Positions 27,797 to 36,412 are shown, numbered from the stretch's first letter. The stretch: 64,000 nucleotides of DNA from Diaphorobacter nitroreducens (GCA_003755025.1 RJVL01000005.1:232692-296691), one strand, 5' to 3'. A program made the numbers and translations. The notes: generated by a model not told the origin, from the letters alone.

Positions 27797-28863
27797 ACAC
27801 GCCGCCGGGGTCGCCGCCGCAGCTGGCTACTCCGGCGGGGCAGGGGGGATTGCGCGAGCTGTCGCCTGCCTATTTCGGCCTGGTCATGGCCACAGGCATC
27901 GTTTCACTGGCTGCGGACATGCTGGGCCATCCCCTGCTGGCGCGCGCGTTGCTGGTCCTGAATGCCGTGCAGTACGTGGTGCTGTGGGGCTTGTATGTAC
28001 TGCGGGCCTGGCGCTATCCGCGGCGTTTCTTTGGCGACATGGTGGACCACGCGCGCGGGACCGGCTACTTCACCATGGTGGCGGCCACGGGCATCCTGGC
28101 CAGCCAGTGCATCGTGCTGCTGGGCCATGTGCCGCTGGGCTTCGCGCTATGGGCGTTGGCGGCGCTGCTGTGGCTGGTGTTGACCTACACCATCTTCACG
28201 GCCTTCACCATCCGCCGGGACAAACCTCCGCTGGACCGGGGCATCAGCGGTGCCTGGCTGCTGGCCGTGGTGTCCACGCAGGCGCTGGCCGTGTCCAGCG
28301 CCCTGCTGGCCGCGCGCATCGGCCAGCCGCTGCGGCTGGAGCTCAACCTGCTGGCGCTGTCCATGTGGCTATGGGGCGGCATGCTCTACATCTGGATGAT
28401 GGCGCTGATCTTCTACCGCTACCTGTTCTTTCCCTTCTCGCCGGGCGACTTGTCGCCGCCGTACTGGATCAACATGGGGGCCATGGCCATTTCCACGCTG
28501 GCCGGCTCGCTGCTGATCCTGAATGCGCCGCAGGCGCCGTTCCTGGTGTCGCTGCTGCCGTTCCTCAAGGGCTTCACCGTGTTTTACTGGGCCGCGGGCA
28601 CCTGGTGGATTCCCATGCTGGTGCTGCTGGGCATCTGGCGCCACGGCGTGCGCCGCTTTCCGCTGCGCTACGACCCGCTGTACTGGGGCGCGGTGTTTCC
28701 GCTGGGCATGTACGCGGCCTGCACCTGGCAGATGGACCAGGCCATGGCCTTTGGCTTTCTGGATGCGCTGCCCCGGCTGTTCTTTGCCGTGGCGCTGCTG
28801 GCCTGGCTGCTGGCGTTCATCGGCATGCTGCGCAGCGTGGCGCGCCAGCTGCGTGGGCTGTAG
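27793..28863 (+). CDS. TDT/SLAC1-family transporter (TehA-like)
   Basis: A 356-residue protein with ten predicted membrane helices. It has LSPAYFGLVMATGIVSLAAD near the N-terminus, typical of the tellurite-resistance/dicarboxylate transporter family, then GTGYFTMVAATGIL and the C-terminal RYDPLYWGAVFPLGMYAACT. The TTG start overlaps the selD stop (TTGA) with GGAG 8 nt upstream, suggesting translational coupling. Substrate cannot be read from sequence; the selD link makes a chalcogen oxyanion a testable guess. A TTG further in (near 27853) is an alternative start. Confidence 0.82.
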   Translation: MNTPPGSPPQLATPAGQGGLRELSPAYFGLVMATGIVSLAADMLGHPLLARALLVLNAVQYVVLWGLYVLRAWRYPRRFFGDMVDHARGTGYFTMVAATGILASQCIVLLGHVPLGFALWALAALLWLVLTYTIFTAFTIRRDKPPLDRGISGAWLLAVVSTQALAVSSALLAARIGQPLRLELNLLALSMWLWGGMLYIWMMALIFYRYLFFPFSPGDLSPPYWINMGAMAISTLAGSLLILNAPQAPFLVSLLPFLKGFTVFYWAAGTWWIPMLVLLGIWRHGVRRFPLRYDPLYWGAVFPLGMYAACTWQMDQAMAFGFLDALPRLFFAVALLAWLLAFIGMLRSVARQLRGL

Positions 28864-28941
28864 GCAAACAAAGGCACAGGCGCGCCAGTGCCAAGGCCGC
28901 TTGGCTAGACTCCTGCTTTCTCTTCAGCAAACCACACAACC

Positions 28942-30033
28942 ATGGCACTCACAGAACAGGCATTGTTGGCGGCGATCGCCGGCGTCCAGGATCCGCACAC
29001 GGGCAAGGACTTCGTGAGCACGCGCGCGGTGCGCAATGTGCAGATCAACGGCGGCGATGTCGCCTTCGACGTGGAGCTGGGCTACCCCGCCAAGAGCCTG
29101 GTGCCCGAGTTGCGCCGCCAGTTCATCGCCGCTGCCAAGGCAGTGGCGGGCGTGGAGAACGTGTCGGTCAACATCAACACCAAGGTGATCGCGCACGCGG
29201 TGCAGCGGGGCGTGCAACTGCTGCCGCAGGTGAAGAACATCATCGCCGTGGCCTCGGGCAAGGGCGGCGTGGGCAAGAGCACCACAGCCGCCAACCTGGC
29301 CCTGGCGCTGGCCGCCGAAGGCGCCCGCGTGGGCGTGCTGGATGCCGACATCTACGGTCCCAGCCAGCCCATGATGCTGGGCATCAGCCGCCGCCCGGAG
29401 AGCGAGGACGGCAAGACCATGGAGCCGCTCGAGAACTACGGCGTGCAGGTCATGTCCATCGGCTTCCTGGTGGACCAGGACGAGGCCATGATCTGGCGCG
29501 GCCCCATGGCTACGCAGGCGCTGGAGCAGCTGCTGCGCCAGACCAACTGGAAGGACCTGGATTACCTCATCATCGACATGCCGCCGGGTACGGGCGACAT
29601 CCAGCTCACGCTCTCCCAGCGCGTGCCCATGACCGGCGCGGTGATCGTCACCACGCCGCAGGACATTGCGCTGCTGGACGCCAAGAAGGGCATCAAGATG
29701 TTCGAGAAGGTGGGCGTGCCCATCCTGGGCATCGTAGAGAACATGGCCGTGCACGTGTGCAGCAACTGCGGCCATGTGGAGCACATCTTCGGCGCCGACG
29801 GCGGCAAGAAGATGGCCGCCGACTATGGCATGGACTACCTGGGCGCGCTGCCGCTGGACATGCACATCCGCCTGCAGGCCGACAGCGGCAAGCCCACCGT
29901 GGTGGCCGACCCTGACGGCGAGGTCGCGCAGATCTACAAGAAGGTGGCGCGCGATGTGGCCGTGAAGATCGCGCAGCAGGCCAAGGACTTCTCCAGCAAG
30001 TTCCCCACCATCTCGATCAGCAAGAACACCTGA
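28942..30033 (+). CDS. apbC: iron-sulfur cluster carrier protein ApbC/Mrp
   Basis: P-loop ATPase that carries and transfers Fe-S clusters. The 363-residue protein has an N-terminal MIP18/DUF59-like domain (residues about 1-90) and a deviant Walker A GKGGVGKSTTAANLALA. It also has DADIYGPSQPMMLGI, the switch region DMPPGTGDIQLTLSQ, and the cluster-binding CxxC in VCSNCGH. Its position ahead of the Fe-S-rich formate dehydrogenase locus is suggestive, but it is separately transcribed. Confidence 0.96.
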   Translation: MALTEQALLAAIAGVQDPHTGKDFVSTRAVRNVQINGGDVAFDVELGYPAKSLVPELRRQFIAAAKAVAGVENVSVNINTKVIAHAVQRGVQLLPQVKNIIAVASGKGGVGKSTTAANLALALAAEGARVGVLDADIYGPSQPMMLGISRRPESEDGKTMEPLENYGVQVMSIGFLVDQDEAMIWRGPMATQALEQLLRQTNWKDLDYLIIDMPPGTGDIQLTLSQRVPMTGAVIVTTPQDIALLDAKKGIKMFEKVGVPILGIVENMAVHVCSNCGHVEHIFGADGGKKMAADYGMDYLGALPLDMHIRLQADSGKPTVVADPDGEVAQIYKKVARDVAVKIAQQAKDFSSKFPTISISKNT

Positions 30034-30040
30034 TCTGCCA

Positions 30041-30076
30041 GGGCGCGCGGCTCAGCGCAGCGCGAGCCGCGCGCCC
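30041..30076. terminator. strong hairpin between convergent apbC and pstS-like genes
   Basis: A perfect 13-bp GC-only inverted repeat (GGGCGCGCGGCTC and its complement) with a 10-nt loop. It spans the pstS-like stop codon and last codons. T runs are weak, so termination is probable but not certain. Confidence 0.5.
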
Positions 30077-31167
30077 GCGCCTTCCTTTGCTCCGCCCATC
30101 ACGGGCAGCGGCTTGCCGTCCGGTGCGCGCACCGTGCTCAGCAGCGCCACCACGCGGGCCTGCGTCTCGGCGGGCAGTGGCGCAAAGCCGGTGCCGGCCA
30201 CCGCGCGGTCGCCCATCAGGAACGAGCGATAGAAGAAGTTGAGCGCGCGTGCCGTGCGCTCGGGCGCGGCGGGCTTGCTGTCGATCACGATGTAGGTGGC
30301 CGACACGATGGGCCAGGCCATGGGGCTGTCCACGTCCACCAGCGGCGGCGCGTTCAGGCCGTCACGAAACAGGTTGGCGCCGCGCACGGCGGCGCGGTAA
30401 CTCGCCAGCGAAGGGGTCACCCATTCACCGCGCCGGTTGCGCAGCGCGACGGCGGCGGGACCGTCGCCCACCACATAGTCCGATGAGACGTAGCCCAGGG
30501 CACCGGCGGTGGCCTGCACCGCCGCCACCATCTTGCTGGAACCCTCCACGGCTTGGATCGCGCCGCCGGCGGGCCAATTCGCACGTCCGTCCTTGAGGGG
30601 GATGGCGCTGTCGTCCGCGGCCGCGGCCTGCCGCAGGTAGGCGAGCAGCACTTGCGTGGTGCCCGAGCCGTCGGCCCGCACGACGCGCGTGATTGGCAGG
30701 TTGGGCAGCTTCAATTCAGGGTTCAGCGCGGCAATCGCCTTGTCGTTCCAGTGGTCGATGCGAGCGGCGAAGATGGCGGCCAGCACGTGCGCGTCCAGGC
30801 GCAGCCGCCCGCTGGCTACGCCCGGCAGGTTCACGACCGGCACCACACCGCCCACCAGCGTGGGGAACTGGATCAGGTGATGCTGGGCCAGCTCCTGCTG
30901 CGACAGGGGAATGTCGGTGGCGCCGAAGTCGACCTGCTGCGCCTTGATCTGCTGCACGCCTTGGGTAGAGCCGACGGCTGCGTACTGGACCTTGGTGCCG
31001 CGCTCCTGCGCATAGTGGCTGGCCCACTGGGCATACACCTTGGCAGGAAAGGAAGCGCCCGCGCCACGCAGGGTGATGTCTTGGGCCAGTGCGGGTGCGG
31101 CCAGGCCCAGGCTGACCAGCACGGGGGCGGCGATCAGCGCGATACGCGATCGGAAAGTCGTTTGCAT
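30052..31167 (-). CDS. PstS-like phosphate-binding periplasmic protein
   Basis: A 371-residue exported protein. The signal peptide ends APALAQ before DITLRGAGASFPAKVYAQW, the PstS entry motif. Further family motifs are VQYAAVGSTQGVQQI, VDFGATDIPLS, VRADGSGTTQVLLAYL and GALGYVSSDYV. The ligand should be phosphate, though no pstC, pstA, pstB or phoU is nearby, so it may be a scavenging or sensor paralogue. It converges on apbC and is divergent from the formate dehydrogenase operon across 350 bp. Confidence 0.88.
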   Translation of the reverse strand: MQTTFRSRIALIAAPVLVSLGLAAPALAQDITLRGAGASFPAKVYAQWASHYAQERGTKVQYAAVGSTQGVQQIKAQQVDFGATDIPLSQQELAQHHLIQFPTLVGGVVPVVNLPGVASGRLRLDAHVLAAIFAARIDHWNDKAIAALNPELKLPNLPITRVVRADGSGTTQVLLAYLRQAAAADDSAIPLKDGRANWPAGGAIQAVEGSSKMVAAVQATAGALGYVSSDYVVGDGPAAVALRNRRGEWVTPSLASYRAAVRGANLFRDGLNAPPLVDVDSPMAWPIVSATYIVIDSKPAAPERTARALNFFYRSFLMGDRAVAGTGFAPLPAETQARVVALLSTVRAPDGKPLPVMGGAKEGAGARLALR

Positions 31168-31517
31168 AGCGAGAAAGCGTCGGAAAGAGTGGTGGGGCAG
31201 GGCCCGCATGCGCCGCAATCCAGGGGCGCGGCGGCGGGGGGCTGCAGGGCCGGGCGGGAGCCAGGAGCGGAGCGCGGCTTTGAAGGGCGCGCATCTTACC
31301 GGCCTTAGCAAAGAGGCAGGACGGCTGGATGAGATGCCATGCAGCGGGAGCGGTATGGGACCAAGGTGCCGAGGGCAAGCGAAGTGCGCGCAGTCAAGCG
31401 CGGGACGGTGTGCCGGACAGCAGGGCCCCGCCTTAGTCCTGCCCGGTGGGACGGCGTGCATTGACGCCGCGGGGGGTGCGGCGCACACTGCCTGCGCTTC
31501 CTTTTCCCCGCGATTCC
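31168..31517. other. divergent intergenic region upstream of the formate dehydrogenase operon
   Basis: This 350-bp non-coding region must hold the promoters of the pstS-like gene and the fds operon. A weak candidate for the latter is TTGACG at 31461-31466 with CACACT 17 bp later. No FNR-type TTGAT-N4-ATCAA palindrome or GG/GC -24/-12 element was found by eye. Confidence 0.4.
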
Positions 31518-33503
31518 ATGATCTCCCGACCCGAATTCACCGCCGTGCCCGTGGCCACGGCAGACGATCTGCGCGAGCGCCTGCGCCGCAAGGCCCACCT
31601 CAAGGGCCGCCAGCCCGAGGCCTCTGCCTTGACCGAGGTGCAGACGCTGATCGGCGCGCGCCCGCCCGAGGGCTATGCGCGCGACCGGCTTATCGAGCAC
31701 CTGCACCTGATCAACGATCGCCACGGCGCGCTGTACGAGCGGCACCTGGTAGCGCTGGCGCGCCTGATGAACCTGCCCATGGCCGAGGTGTACGAGGTGG
31801 CAAGCTTCTACCACCACTTCGAGGTGCTGCGCGACGCCGACGGGCCGCCGCGCCTGGTGCTGCGCGTGTGCAACGGGCTGTCCTGCTGCATGGCCGGGGC
31901 CGACGCGTTGCTGGCCGAACTGCCCGGGCGGCTGAGCGCCGCGGGCCATGGCGACGTGCGTGTGCAGGCCGCGCCGTGCGTGGGCCGCTGTGAGCAGGCG
32001 CCTGTGGCCGTGGTGCACCAGTGCCCGGTGCCGCGTGCCACGCTGGGGGCGGTGCTGGAGCGGGTCGATTTGATGCCGGATCGGGCTCGGGCCCAGCACC
32101 CTCAAGCGCCGACAGCTCCTGTTTTTGAAGCGCTGCCGCAAACGGCGATCACGCGCGGGCCGGAGGCGGTCGCGCCGCCGTGGGTGGGATTGGCCGCCTA
32201 TCGGGCGCGCGGCGGCTATGCGTTGGCCGCCGGCCTGGCGCAGGGGCGCGTGCCGGCCGACGGCGTGCTTGCGGCCATGGAGGACTCGGGCCTGCGCGGC
32301 CTGGGCGGTGCGGGTTTTCCGGCGGGGCGCAAGTGGCGCATCGTGCGCGAGCAGGCGGCCCTTGCCGGGCGCCAGGCCGCCCCAAGCGAGGCAGCGGCCC
32401 CCTCGGCGGGCAGCGGACCACGCGAAGCGGGGGAGCGTGGGGGCGTGGCCCTCATGGCGGTGAACATCGACGAGGGTGAGCCCGGCACGTTCAAGGACCG
32501 CACTTACCTGGAGCGCGACCCGCACCGCTTCCTGGAGGGTGTGCTGGTGGCTGCACAGGTGGTGGGCACCGCAGAGGTGTACATCTACCTGCGCGACGAA
32601 TACCACGGCTGCCGCGCCCTCCTGCAGACAGCGATTGCCGAACTGCAGGCCGACCCGCCGTGCGCCTTGCCGCGCATCGAGCTGCGCCGCGGGGCAGGCG
32701 CCTACATCTGCGGCGAGGAGTCCGCGATGATCGAGAGCATCGAAGGCAAACGCGGCGAGCCGCGTATGCGCCCGCCCTATATCGCCCAGGAGGGGTTGTT
32801 CGGCCGGCCCACGCTGGAGCACAACTTCGAGACGCTGTACTGGGTGCGCGACATCGTGGAAAAGGGCCCCCAGTGGTTTGCCAGCTTCGGCCGCCATGGA
32901 CGCAGGGGGCTGCGCAGCTTCAGCGTGAGCGGGCGGGTGAAGGAACCCGGCGTGAAGCTGGCGCCCGCGGGCATCACGCTGCGTGAACTGGTGGATGAAT
33001 ACTGCGGCGGCATGGCCGACGGGCACGTGCTGTATGCCTACCTGCCCGGTGGCGCGTCGGGCGGCATCCTGCCGGCGCGGCTGGCCGATGTGCCGCTGGA
33101 CTTCGACACGCTGCAGCCGCACGGCTGCTTCATCGGATCGGCGGCCGTGATCGTGCTCAGCCAGCACGACCGCGCGCGCGATGCGGCGCTGAACATGATG
33201 CGTTTTTTTGCGCATGAGAGCTGCGGCCAGTGCACGCCGTGCCGCGTGGGCACGGCCAAGGCGGCGCAGCTCATGCAGGCGCCGCTGTGGGACGAGGACA
33301 CGCTGGACGACCTGGCGCAGGTGATGGCCGACGCTTCCATCTGCGGGCTGGGGCAGGCGGCACCCAACCCGATCCGCTGCATCCACAAGTACTTTGCGCA
33401 TGAGGTGGGCGAGGGCCCCTGGCCCGGCGACCTGCCGCTGCCGCGCGGCGGCGTGCGCACCGAGCGCATCCCGCCCGCCGCAGTGCCGGAGGATCGCCCA
33501 TGA
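31518..33503 (+). CDS. fdsB: NAD-dependent formate dehydrogenase, fused gamma (FdsG) and beta (FdsB) subunits
   Basis: Diaphorase part of the soluble formate dehydrogenase that passes electrons to NAD+. The 661-residue protein joins a NuoE/FdsG domain (residues 1-170; 2Fe-2S ligands in CNGLSCC and CVGRC) to a NuoF/FdsB domain (residues about 220-640). The latter has GLGGAGFPAGRKW for NADH/FMN, NIDEGEPGTFKDR, GAYICGEESAMIESIEGKRG, and the 4Fe-4S motif SCGQCTPCR with a later ICGLG. In related species FdsG and FdsB are usually separate. The linker and a 25-residue loop insertion look repeat-derived. It overlaps fdsA by 4 bp (ATGA). Confidence 0.92.
   Translation: MISRPEFTAVPVATADDLRERLRRKAHLKGRQPEASALTEVQTLIGARPPEGYARDRLIEHLHLINDRHGALYERHLVALARLMNLPMAEVYEVASFYHHFEVLRDADGPPRLVLRVCNGLSCCMAGADALLAELPGRLSAAGHGDVRVQAAPCVGRCEQAPVAVVHQCPVPRATLGAVLERVDLMPDRARAQHPQAPTAPVFEALPQTAITRGPEAVAPPWVGLAAYRARGGYALAAGLAQGRVPADGVLAAMEDSGLRGLGGAGFPAGRKWRIVREQAALAGRQAAPSEAAAPSAGSGPREAGERGGVALMAVNIDEGEPGTFKDRTYLERDPHRFLEGVLVAAQVVGTAEVYIYLRDEYHGCRALLQTAIAELQADPPCALPRIELRRGAGAYICGEESAMIESIEGKRGEPRMRPPYIAQEGLFGRPTLEHNFETLYWVRDIVEKGPQWFASFGRHGRRGLRSFSVSGRVKEPGVKLAPAGITLRELVDEYCGGMADGHVLYAYLPGGASGGILPARLADVPLDFDTLQPHGCFIGSAAVIVLSQHDRARDAALNMMRFFAHESCGQCTPCRVGTAKAAQLMQAPLWDEDTLDDLAQVMADASICGLGQAAPNPIRCIHKYFAHEVGEGPWPGDLPLPRGGVRTERIPPAAVPEDRP
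32067..32131 (-). repeat. probable decayed dispersed repeat forming the FdsG-FdsB linker
   Basis: On the minus strand the sequence runs TTCAAAAACAGGAGCTG, then TCGGCGCTTGAGG and GAGCCCGAT. The same elements occur in the same order as in copy 6 (TTCAAAAAtgaTAGCTG..GCGCTT..GAGCC.GAT). It is translated as part of the fusion linker. The right palindrome arm is degraded, so this is a probable, not certain, copy. Confidence 0.45.
32375..32450 (+). repeat. second-type intergenic repeat captured in frame in the FdsB domain
   Basis: The stretch has GCCGCCCCAAGCGAGGCAGC, then GGCCCCCTCGGCGGGCAGCG and AAGCGGGGGAGCGTGGGGGC. This is the complementary C-run/G-run structure of GC-rich intergenic repeats common in Comamonadaceae (recollection). 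It encodes Ala/Ser/Gly/Pro-rich residues lying between KWRIVREQ and the conserved NIDEGEPG, where homologues have a short loop. Confidence 0.6.
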
Positions 33504-36391
33504 GCGCCGCACCGCACACCGGCGCAGGCGCCGTGCCGTTCGAGCTCGACGGCGAACTCTTGCAGGCCCTTCCGGGCGAAACCCTGTGGCAGGCCGCGCG
33601 CCGCTACGGCGTGCAGATCCCCCACCTGTGCCACACCGATGGCCTGCGGCCCGACGGTAACTGCCGCGCCTGCGTGGTGGAGATCGAGGGCGAGCGCACG
33701 CTGGCGCCCAGCTGCTGCCGCGCGCCCAAGCCTGGCATGCGCGTGCGCGCCCAAAGCCCCCGCGCGCTCAAGAGCCAGCAGATGGTGCTGGAGCTGCTGC
33801 TGTCCGACATGCCAGAGACCGGCTACAAGTGGAACGACGCTACAAAAACAATAGCTGGTAGCGCTTGCCAGGAGAGCGCTGGAGCACAATTTGACCAAGT
33901 ACCAACGCCCCCGGGGCAGCATGGCGAGTTGAGCGCCTGGGCCGATGCGCTGGGCGTGGCCGTGCGTCCCGCGCTGGCCGCGCTGCGCCGCGCGCAGCCC
34001 GCGCCCGACCTGAGCCACCCGGCCATGGCCGTGCACCTGGACGCGTGCATCCAGTGCAACCGCTGCGTGCGCGCCTGCCGCGAGGAACAGGTCAACGACG
34101 TGATCGGCTATGCACTGCGCGGAGCCGACAGCAAGATCGTCTTCGACCTGGACGACCCCATGGGCGCCAGCACCTGTGTGGCCTGCGGCGAATGCGTGCA
34201 GGCCTGCCCCACGGGCGCGCTGAGTCCCAAGACCCACATCGGCCCGCAGAAGGTGGACCGCACGGTGGACTCGGTCTGCCCGTTCTGCGGCGTGGGCTGC
34301 CTCGTCACCTACCACGTAAAGGACGAAAAAATCGTGCGCGTGGACGGCCGTGACGGCCCGGCCAACCGGGGCCGCCTGTGCGTGAAGGGGCGCTTTGGCT
34401 TTGACTACGCGCACCACCCGCAGCGCCTCACGGTGCCGCTGGTGCGCAAACCTGGCGTCCCCAAGGACTGGCAGGGCGCGGTGAGGCCCGAGGACTGGCG
34501 CGAGGTCTTCCGCGAGGCGACCTGGGACGAGGCGCTGCAGCGCGCCGCAGGCGGACTGCGTGCGCTGCGCGATGCGCACGGTCCCAAGGCGCTGGCGGGG
34601 TTTGGCTCGGCCAAGGGCAGCAACGAAGAGGCCTACCTGTTCCAGAAGCTGGTGCGCACCGGCTTTGGCAGCAACAACGTCGACCATTGCACGCGACTGT
34701 GCCACGCCTCCAGCGTGGCGGCGCTGCTGGAGGGCGTGGGCTCGGGCGCGGTGAGCAACCCGGTGAGCGACGTGGCGCATGCCGAGGTTATTCTGGTGAT
34801 CGGCTCCAACCCCACATCCAACCACCCCGTGGCCGCCACATGGATGAAGAATGCCGCCCGGCGGGGTGCAAAGATCGTGCTGGCCGACCCGCGCGTGACC
34901 GACATCGGGCGCCACGCCTGGCGCGTGCTGCAGTTCCGGCCCGACACCGATGTGGCCGTGCTCAACGCGCTGATCCACACGGTGATCGAGGAAGGCCTGG
35001 CCGACGAGGCCTTCATCCGTGACCGTGCGCTCAACTACGAGGCCCTGCGAGAGAACGTGCGCGCCTACAGCCCTGAGGCCATGGCGCCGCTCTGCGGCAT
35101 TCCCGCGGACACGCTGCGCGAGGTGGCGCGCGCGTTCGCCACGGCCAAGGCGTCGATGGTCCTCTGGGGCATGGGCGTGAGCCAGCATGTGCATGGCACC
35201 GACAACGTGCGCTGCCTGATTGCCCTCGCCACCGTCACCGGGCAAATCGGCCGGCCCGGCACGGGCTTGCATCCGCTGCGCGGCCAGAACAACGTGCAGG
35301 GTGCAAGCGACGCGGGCCTGATCCCGATGATGTTCCCCAACTACCAGCGCGTGGATAACGCCGAGGCGCGCGCGTGGTTCGAGCAGTTCTGGGGCTTGCC
35401 GCTGGACGACGCGCCGGGTTACACCGTGGTCGAGATCATGCACAAGGCCCTGGCCGATGAGGCCGACCCGCACAAGGTGCGCGGCATGTACATCATGGGC
35501 GAGAACCCGGCCATGAGCGACCCTGACCTGAACCATGCGCGCCAGGCGCTCGCGAGCCTGGCGCACCTCGTGGTGCAGGACATCTTCCTGACCGAAACCG
35601 CCTGGCTGGCCGACGTGGTGCTGCCCGCCAGCGCCTGGCCCGAGAAGACCGGCAGCGTGAGCAACACCGACCGCATGGTGCAGTTGGGCCGGCGCGCGCT
35701 CACGCCACCGGGTGACGCGCGGCCCGATCTGTGGATCGTGCAGCAGATGGCGAAGGGCATGGGCCTGGCCTGGGACTACGAGGGCGCAGAAGCTGGCGTG
35801 GCTGCCGTCTATGAGGAAATGCGCCAGGCCATGGCCGGCGCCATCGCGGGTATCAGCTGGGACCGGCTGGAGCGCGAGTCCAGCGTGACCTACCCCTGCC
35901 TCTCGGTCGAGGATCCGGGCCAGCCCATCGTATTCACCGAGCGCTTTCCCACCCCCACGGGCCGCGTCACGCTGGTGCCGGCCGACATCATCCCGGCCGA
36001 CGAGCGGCCCGATGCTGACTATCCGCTGGTGCTCATCACAGGCCGCCAGCTGGAGCACTGGCACACGGGCAGCATGACGCGGCGATCGGCCGTGCTGGAC
36101 GCCATCGAGCCGCACGCCACGGCCTCGCTGCACGGCGACGAACTGGCGCGCCTAGGGCTGGCGCCGGGCGACTGGGCGGCGATCCGCTCGCGCCGCGGTG
36201 CCGTGCAGGTGCGTGTGCGCCGCGACGACGGCACGCCGCGCGGTGCGGTGTTCATGCCGTTTGCCTATGTGGAAGCGGCGGCCAACCTGCTCACCAATGC
36301 GGCGCTGGACCCGTTCGGGAAGATTCCCGAGTTCAAGTATTGCGCCGTGGCCGTGCGGGGCATTGCGCCGCCGCAGGGGCAGGGCGGCTGA
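33500..36391 (+). CDS. fdsA: NAD-dependent formate dehydrogenase alpha subunit (molybdenum, Fe-S)
   Basis: Catalytic subunit oxidising formate to CO2. The 963-residue protein has an N-terminal 2Fe-2S ferredoxin-like domain (IPHLCHTDGLRPDGNCRACV) and a two-cluster 4Fe-4S domain (CIQCNRCVRAC, CVACGECVQACPTGA). The molybdopterin domain starts at CPFCGVGC, and the active-site cysteine is Cys401 in RLCHASS; no in-frame TGA selenocysteine codon exists. The C-terminal cofactor-binding domain includes LITGRQLEHWHTGSMTRRS. Residues about 114-132 are encoded by an inserted dispersed repeat. The start overlaps fdsB by ATGA. Confidence 0.95.
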   Translation: MSAAPHTGAGAVPFELDGELLQALPGETLWQAARRYGVQIPHLCHTDGLRPDGNCRACVVEIEGERTLAPSCCRAPKPGMRVRAQSPRALKSQQMVLELLLSDMPETGYKWNDATKTIAGSACQESAGAQFDQVPTPPGQHGELSAWADALGVAVRPALAALRRAQPAPDLSHPAMAVHLDACIQCNRCVRACREEQVNDVIGYALRGADSKIVFDLDDPMGASTCVACGECVQACPTGALSPKTHIGPQKVDRTVDSVCPFCGVGCLVTYHVKDEKIVRVDGRDGPANRGRLCVKGRFGFDYAHHPQRLTVPLVRKPGVPKDWQGAVRPEDWREVFREATWDEALQRAAGGLRALRDAHGPKALAGFGSAKGSNEEAYLFQKLVRTGFGSNNVDHCTRLCHASSVAALLEGVGSGAVSNPVSDVAHAEVILVIGSNPTSNHPVAATWMKNAARRGAKIVLADPRVTDIGRHAWRVLQFRPDTDVAVLNALIHTVIEEGLADEAFIRDRALNYEALRENVRAYSPEAMAPLCGIPADTLREVARAFATAKASMVLWGMGVSQHVHGTDNVRCLIALATVTGQIGRPGTGLHPLRGQNNVQGASDAGLIPMMFPNYQRVDNAEARAWFEQFWGLPLDDAPGYTVVEIMHKALADEADPHKVRGMYIMGENPAMSDPDLNHARQALASLAHLVVQDIFLTETAWLADVVLPASAWPEKTGSVSNTDRMVQLGRRALTPPGDARPDLWIVQQMAKGMGLAWDYEGAEAGVAAVYEEMRQAMAGAIAGISWDRLERESSVTYPCLSVEDPGQPIVFTERFPTPTGRVTLVPADIIPADERPDADYPLVLITGRQLEHWHTGSMTRRSAVLDAIEPHATASLHGDELARLGLAPGDWAAIRSRRGAVQVRVRRDDGTPRGAVFMPFAYVEAAANLLTNAALDPFGKIPEFKYCAVAVRGIAPPQGQGG
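33840..33896 (+). repeat. dispersed repeat, copy 7, inside the fdsA coding sequence
   Basis: CTACAAAAACAATAGCTGG, then TAGCGCTTGCCAGGAGAGCG and CTGGAGCACAATTTGACC: a full-length copy of the intergenic repeat, translated in frame as NDATKTIAGSACQESAGAQF. It falls between the 2Fe-2S and 4Fe-4S domains, and the reading frame is open throughout. Confidence 0.88.
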
Positions 36392-36399
36392 CTCCGGCG

Positions 36400-36405
36400 T
36401 ACAGT
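36400..36405 (+). promoter_or_regulatory. candidate -10 element upstream of the DUF3305 gene
   Basis: TACAGT, 7 nt before the ATG at 36413; may allow near-leaderless transcription of the accessory genes separately from fdsBA. Confidence 0.35.
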
Positions 36406-36412
36406 GGCGCGC

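Noticed and set aside
33038-36133. 1031-codon minus-strand open frame antisense to fdsA
   Set aside because: High-GC antisense artefact: no motif, while the plus strand encodes a textbook molybdoenzyme.
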